A stretch of DNA of 8,946 nt. Origin: Ilumatobacteraceae bacterium. Lineage in GTDB: Bacteria; Actinomycetota; Acidimicrobiia; Acidimicrobiales; Ilumatobacteraceae. Shown piece by piece: positions 5,245-8,946 of this stretch. Below the pieces are notes generated by a model that was given only the letters and a program-made list of their open reading frames with translations, searched no databases and was not told the DNA's origin. Position 1 is the stretch's first letter. Each line of letters opens with the position of its first letter. The stretch lies in the NCBI GenBank assembly GCA_019090765.1, contig JAHRVJ010000168.1, forward strand, positions 1-8,946. Direction: 5' to 3'. The position numbers and the translations under genes are program-made.

Positions 5245-6804
5245 ATGCGCGCAACCTCCATCGGCCATGCCGGAATCCTCATCGAAACCGATGCGGGGTC
5301 AATCGTCTGCGACCCGTGGTTCGTCCCTGCCTTTTTCGGATCATGGTTCGTATTCCCCCGCAACGACCAGCTCAGCAGCGACCTACTTGAACGCATTGAG
5401 AATGCCGATTTCTTGTACATCTCTCATCTCCATGGTGATCATCACGACGAACCGTGGCTGCGCGAACACCTCCGTCGCGATATCCCGATCCTGCTCCCCG
5501 GATTTCCGACACGCGAACAGCAGCGCACCCTCGCGGCGCTCGGCTTCACCAACTTCATCCGGACGGTCGATACCGAGGAGTTGGAAGTTGCACCCGGATT
5601 GACCATTGCGATCCACGTCGAAACATCAATCACCGACGGTCCGGGAGGCGATTCGACGCTTGTGGTCTCCGACGGCGAATCGATTCTCATCAACCAGAAC
5701 GACTGTCGCACTATCGACCTTGAGAAACTGAACGCTCACGGCCCAGCCGACCTGCAGTGGCTCCAGTTCTCCGGGGCCATCTGGTACCCGATGGTTTACG
5801 AACTACCCGAAGACGAAAAGCGCGCTCTGTGCGCGGCCAAGGTCGATGCGCAGTTCGCGCGAGCAATGAGTTATGTCGACAACGTCAATGCCCGGGCGGT
5901 TGTGCCCAGTGCGGGTCCGCCCTGTTTCCTCGACGAGGACCTCTTTGCGCTCAACGTCATCGACGGCACCGAACTGAGTATCTTTCCAGACCAAACCGAG
6001 TTCCTGTCCAGGCTTGATGCGGCTGGTCATCGTGGCCTGATGAACATCCCCGGCACAACATTTGACGTGAGCCCGAACGCGATTGAAGTCACCCACCCGA
6101 TCGCGACCACCGAAGTCGAGGCGATCTTCAACGACAAGCTCAACTATTTGCGGCGCTATCAGGCCGATTGGAAGCCTTGGCTCGACGACCTCAAGGCCAC
6201 CTGGAATCCACCGACAACGGATCTCCTCTCCACACTTCAACAGTGGTGGGTTCCGCTACTTGAGATGGCTCCGGCGCTGCGCTCTCAAGTTGGCGCGAAC
6301 GTTCTACTGAGAGCTGGCGATCTCGAAATTCTGATCGACTTTCCGAATGCTGAAGTCCGGGCGTACACCGACGAGCCGTACTCGTTCAGATTCGACATCC
6401 CGCGCGAGTTGGTTGAGACCGTCGCTGCCCAGCGTGCCGTTGATTGGAGTAACTCACTGCTGCTCTCGTGTCGTTTCACCGCGTGGCGCGAGGGGGAGTA
6501 CAACGAATACGTTTACAACTTCCTGAAGTCACTGTCTGCCGAGCGGATGCGGCGTGCTGAGGCCGAGGTCGTCCGCAAGCTCACCCCTGTCGATCAGCTC
6601 GCCGATGGCGACGAAGCCGACATCACGATTGATGATTATGTGGTGCAACGACGATGCCCCCACCGCAATGCCGACCTTGAAGCCTTCGGCGAGATCGACG
6701 GTTGCGAGTTCGTCTGCACCTTGCATGGCTGGCGCTTCGACCTTGAAACCGGTGACTGCCTGACCGCGAGCGACCACCCCCTACGCATCAAACGCGTAGA
6801 GTAG
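5245..6804 (+). CDS. MBL-fold (UlaG-like) protein fused to a C-terminal Rieske [2Fe-2S] domain
   Basis: A 519-residue soluble protein. The N-terminal metallo-beta-lactamase fold of the UlaG type has the metal motif HLHGDH at 61-66 (H61, H63, D65, H66), preceded by CDPW (22-25). It includes later family-like stretches GGDSTLVV (134-141) and NQNDC (150-154). A middle region (about 325-445) carries VDWSNSLLLSCRFTAWREG (from 399) and YNEYVYNFLKSLSAERM; it may be an SCP2-like domain, a guess from its pattern. The C-terminus is a Rieske domain with C471-P-H473 and C491-T-L-H494, the four ligands of a [2Fe-2S] cluster. MBL and Rieske domains also combine in CMP-N-acetylneuraminate hydroxylase, where Rieske is N-terminal; here the order is reversed. 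It could be an oxygenase or an electron-accepting hydrolase; the substrate is unknown. No signal peptide or Shine-Dalgarno sequence is seen. It ends five bases before the NfeD gene. Confidence 0.85.
   Translation: MRATSIGHAGILIETDAGSIVCDPWFVPAFFGSWFVFPRNDQLSSDLLERIENADFLYISHLHGDHHDEPWLREHLRRDIPILLPGFPTREQQRTLAALGFTNFIRTVDTEELEVAPGLTIAIHVETSITDGPGGDSTLVVSDGESILINQNDCRTIDLEKLNAHGPADLQWLQFSGAIWYPMVYELPEDEKRALCAAKVDAQFARAMSYVDNVNARAVVPSAGPPCFLDEDLFALNVIDGTELSIFPDQTEFLSRLDAAGHRGLMNIPGTTFDVSPNAIEVTHPIATTEVEAIFNDKLNYLRRYQADWKPWLDDLKATWNPPTTDLLSTLQQWWVPLLEMAPALRSQVGANVLLRAGDLEILIDFPNAEVRAYTDEPYSFRFDIPRELVETVAAQRAVDWSNSLLLSCRFTAWREGEYNEYVYNFLKSLSAERMRRAEAEVVRKLTPVDQLADGDEADITIDDYVVQRRCPHRNADLEAFGEIDGCEFVCTLHGWRFDLETGDCLTASDHPLRIKRVE
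6797..6802 (+). promoter_or_regulatory. -10 element of a leaderless promoter for the NfeD gene
   Basis: TAGAGT is followed by exactly six bases (AGTCAG) and then GTG 6809. The hexamer lies over the last codons of the MBL-Rieske gene, and its final T is the first base of that gene's TAG stop. No clear -35 is visible. NfeD could also be reached by read-through from upstream. Confidence 0.5.
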
Positions 6805-6808
6805 TCAG

Positions 6809-7384
6809 GTGCTTGATCTAGGCATCGACCTCAATGCTTGGCCGTGGGTTTGGCTCGGTGTCGCGGTGTTCTTCGCGATCATCGAACTCACGGTCCTGGC
6901 CGGCTCGTTCGTCCTGCTGCCTTTCTCGGTGTCGGCATTCGCCGCGGCCTTGCTTGGTTTCTACGACGTTGCGATCGAACTGCAGTGGCTCATGTTCCTC
7001 GGCGGGGGCAGCGTGCTATGGGTTGTCCTCTACCGCTACGTCAAACGATTCGCTGGCGAGAACGAGATGGCGCCCGGCGTTGGGGCCGATCGCGTCGTCG
7101 GCCTGATGGCCATCGTCACCAGCACGATCGACCCCGACGACACCTCACGACGTGGCCGTGTATCTATCGACGGTGAAGTCTGGGGAGCCTTGTCCGAGTT
7201 CAACTCGCCGCTGCCCGCAGGCGCCAAGACTCGCGTAACAGCAGTCAACGGCACACGAGTGGTAGTGCGCCCCATCGACCCGGCTGCGGCGCCGACACCC
7301 ACCGCGCCGCCAATTTCCAGCCCAGCACAGCCGATACCACCTCCACCTCCGCCAGCCGATCCACCTCCGCCAGAGATCACATGA
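6809..7384 (+). CDS. Short NfeD family membrane protein with C-terminal OB-fold
   Basis: A 191-residue protein of the short NfeD class, lacking the serine-protease domain of long NfeD. It has hydrophobic segments at about 12-32, 35-52 and 58-78, then a basic stop. A soluble OB-fold domain (about 90-155) follows, with the typical GRVSIDGEVWGALSE segment (116-130) and a closing GTRVVVRP strand. The last 35 residues are Pro-rich, including a run of six prolines, and look disordered; this tail is not part of the usual family core. NfeD proteins are encoded beside SPFH/stomatin proteins and are thought to bind them in membrane microdomains; the SPFH gene follows after 28 bases. The start is GTG 6809. 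It has no Shine-Dalgarno sequence but a TANNNT hexamer six bases upstream, and the first membrane segment sits at the expected distance from the N-terminus. Confidence 0.88.
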   Translation: MLDLGIDLNAWPWVWLGVAVFFAIIELTVLAGSFVLLPFSVSAFAAALLGFYDVAIELQWLMFLGGGSVLWVVLYRYVKRFAGENEMAPGVGADRVVGLMAIVTSTIDPDDTSRRGRVSIDGEVWGALSEFNSPLPAGAKTRVTAVNGTRVVVRPIDPAAAPTPTAPPISSPAQPIPPPPPPADPPPPEIT

Positions 7385-7402
7385 CCCGAGACCCCAACCA
7401 CC

Positions 7403-7407
7403 AGGAG
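7403..7407 (+). promoter_or_regulatory. Shine-Dalgarno sequence for the SPFH gene
   Basis: AGGAG lies five bases before ATG 7413 in the 28-base gap after the NfeD stop. It is one of two clear Shine-Dalgarno sequences in the window. Like the one before the TlpA-like gene, it precedes a gene inside an operon rather than the first gene. Confidence 0.75.
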
Positions 7408-7412
7408 TCCCA

Positions 7413-8453
7413 ATGAATCCCATTGCAATTGTTCTGATCGCCATCGCCCTCATCGGCATTCTCGTACTGGTTGGAGCGGTCAAGATCGTCCGCCCTTATC
7501 AGCGCGGCCTGGTTGAGCGGCTGGGTAAGTACAAGACCACGCGGAGCCCGGGCCTCAACCTGATCCTCCCATTCATCGAAACGATGCAGCTGATCGACAT
7601 GCGCGAGCAGGTCGTCGACATCCCACCTCAAGAGGTAATCACTGCCGACAATGTGGTCGTGTCAGTCGATGCCGTTGCCTACTACGAGGCGACCGACCCG
7701 CAACGGCTCGTCTACAACGTTGCCGACTTCTTCACGGCGATCACCAAGCTCGCGCAGACGAACCTCCGCAACCTGATCGGCGACCTCGAACTTGACCGCG
7801 CCCTAACCTCCCGCGACACAATCAACTCTCAGCTCCGCGAGGTACTCGACGACGCGACCGACAAGTGGGGCGTCCGGGTAGTTCGTGTCGAAATCCAACG
7901 TATCGACCCACCACCAGACATCGTCTCGGCGATGCACGCGCAGATGCGCGCCGAACGTGATCGGCGAGCGACCGTCACCGAAGCCAAGGGCTACCAAGAA
8001 GCAGCGATCGCTCGCGCCGACGGCGAGCAACAAGCAGCGGTGCTATCAGCACAAGGACGCAAGCAAGCAGCCGTGCTCGACGCCGAGGGTGAATCTCAGG
8101 CGATCGGGTTGCGGGCCAAGGCCAATCGGCTCAGACTCGAAATGATCGGCCTCGGCGAGGGCGCTGCGGCTAAGTCGCGCCTCACCGGCATCAAGGAAGC
8201 GCAGCCCAACCAGAGCGTGCTCACAGTCGAATACTTGGCAGCTCTCGAACGGATCGGTGATGGCCGCGCAACCAAGTTGGTGATTCCTGCAGAGTTCTCT
8301 GGCTTGCTCGGAACGGTGGCCGCACTCGGCGCGGCGATCAAAGACGACGAGACCGACGACGAGGTCCGCCCCAAAGACGGGCTACCTGTACCTGAAGACA
8401 ATGCCCGAGTGGAACTTCCCGAACCTGAGCGCACCGAGCTCCGCGAGCGCTAA
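7413..8453 (+). CDS. SPFH / Band 7 (stomatin, QmcA-like) membrane scaffold protein
   Basis: A 346-residue protein with one N-terminal membrane segment (about 3-23). An SPFH/prohibitin domain follows (about 25-190) with the typical start VRPYQRGLVERLGKYKTTRSPGLNLI, the segment IDMREQVVDIPPQEVITADNV (from 61), and LDRALTSRDTIN (127-138). A long Ala/Glu/Gln-rich coiled coil (about 178-250) comes next. After it come a conserved C-terminal helix region (about 265-308) and an acidic, Pro-containing tail (310-346). It resembles E. coli QmcA and archaeal/bacterial stomatins in length and order. These proteins oligomerise into membrane-bound rings or cages that organise lipids and membrane proteases. 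NfeD upstream is the usual partner. A good Shine-Dalgarno sequence supports ATG 7413. The next gene starts three bases after the stop, so the DUF2510 membrane protein is probably co-transcribed. Confidence 0.93.
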   Translation: MNPIAIVLIAIALIGILVLVGAVKIVRPYQRGLVERLGKYKTTRSPGLNLILPFIETMQLIDMREQVVDIPPQEVITADNVVVSVDAVAYYEATDPQRLVYNVADFFTAITKLAQTNLRNLIGDLELDRALTSRDTINSQLREVLDDATDKWGVRVVRVEIQRIDPPPDIVSAMHAQMRAERDRRATVTEAKGYQEAAIARADGEQQAAVLSAQGRKQAAVLDAEGESQAIGLRAKANRLRLEMIGLGEGAAAKSRLTGIKEAQPNQSVLTVEYLAALERIGDGRATKLVIPAEFSGLLGTVAALGAAIKDDETDDEVRPKDGLPVPEDNARVELPEPERTELRER

Positions 8454-8456
8454 GCC

Positions 8457-8946
8457 ATGCGACGAGTCGACGCACCTGAGGCTGGCTGGTATCCAGACCC
8501 CACGAGTCGAACCCGGTTGCGCTGGTGGGATGGTCTCGACTGGAGCGACGTGCGGCGCGCTCCGCCAAGCGATGCTGAGTTGCTCTCATTCGAGAGCAAG
8601 ATCGCACTTGAAGCCGCTGCCGAGTACAGGCCTCCGATCCCCCAGGTTCCTGGAAGCTCAGTCGATTCCCAAGAAATCATCGACGGTGTCCGCTCGGCAA
8701 CGCGTGGCGAGGTGGATCGGGCCGCGGCGCTACTCGAACGCCGCACTCGCTCTATCGCCAACGAACTGGCACCACTTGTATCTCAGTACTCGAACCGGGT
8801 GATCAGATGGATTCGCTTCGCCGCAATCCTCGCGACGGTGCTCCTGATTGCGTGGTTCGTGTTCCAAGTCGTCGCCCAGGCCAGCCTGTTTGAGTGGATC
8901 GGTGACCGCATCGACAACCTCACCGATGACCAATCTGGACTCGCGC
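8457..8946 (+). CDS. DUF2510 membrane protein, 3' end outside window
   Basis: The frame opens with ATG 8457, three bases after the SPFH stop, and runs off the end with no stop; 163 complete codons are visible. Residues 8-29 form a DUF2510 motif: EAGWYPDP, then RLRWWDGLDW. A charged helical region (about 38-112) has the look of a coiled coil around EIIDGVRSATRGEVDRAAAL. One strong membrane segment lies at about 119-140, followed by a soluble part that includes DRIDNLTDDQ. This layout, DUF2510 in the cytoplasm and then a membrane anchor, is typical of actinobacterial DUF2510 proteins of unknown role. There is only a weak purine-rich stretch upstream, so translation may depend on coupling to the SPFH gene. 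Its placement suggests it works with the SPFH-NfeD pair, but this is inferred from order alone. Confidence 0.8.
   Translation, partial: MRRVDAPEAGWYPDPTSRTRLRWWDGLDWSDVRRAPPSDAELLSFESKIALEAAAEYRPPIPQVPGSSVDSQEIIDGVRSATRGEVDRAAALLERRTRSIANELAPLVSQYSNRVIRWIRFAAILATVLLIAWFVFQVVAQASLFEWIGDRIDNLTDDQSGLA

Overview
The window is GC-rich (by eye around 60%), gene-dense bacterial DNA. Domain families point to an actinobacterium: two DUF2510 domains, a two-part ABC exporter with a large permease of actinobacterial type, and several genes that look leaderless. I would guess Acidimicrobiia or a relative, but the sequence alone does not prove this. I see no rRNA, tRNA, CRISPR array, insertion sequence or prophage gene.

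Layout. (1) 1-420, plus strand: the C-terminal end of LarC, the nickel-insertion protein that makes the lactate racemase-type cofactor. (2) 459-1732, minus strand, converging on larC: a two-gene thiol-redox operon. A DsbB/BdbC-like membrane protein is followed by a membrane-anchored thioredoxin-fold protein with a CPHC active site, overlapping by 4 bases. (3) 1772-4359, plus strand, diverging from the thiol operon across 39 bases: an ABC exporter made of a polytopic permease and its ATPase, also overlapping by 4 bases. (4) 4419-5159: a protein with a DUF4177-like N-terminus, five tandem 14-residue Ala/Glu-rich repeats and a C-terminal DUF2510 domain. (5) 5245-6804: an unusual fusion of a UlaG-like metallo-beta-lactamase fold, a middle domain and a C-terminal Rieske [2Fe-2S] domain, resembling rearranged CMP-Neu5Ac hydroxylase. 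(6) 6809-8946: a membrane-organising cluster of a short NfeD protein, an SPFH/stomatin protein and a DUF2510 membrane protein that runs off the window.

Most genes face the cell envelope: disulfide formation outside the membrane, export through it, and SPFH/NfeD organisation of it.

The clearest regulatory pattern is a split in start signals. The genes at 4419, 5245 and 6809 have no Shine-Dalgarno sequence. Each has a TANNNT hexamer exactly 6 bases before the start codon, the arrangement expected of a leaderless transcript. dsbB-like has a near match at the same spacing. Two internal genes, tlpA-like and SPFH, instead have good Shine-Dalgarno sequences. I found no defence or mobile system. The main candidates for new biology are the MBL-Rieske fusion, the repeat/DUF2510 protein and the SPFH-NfeD-DUF2510 cluster.
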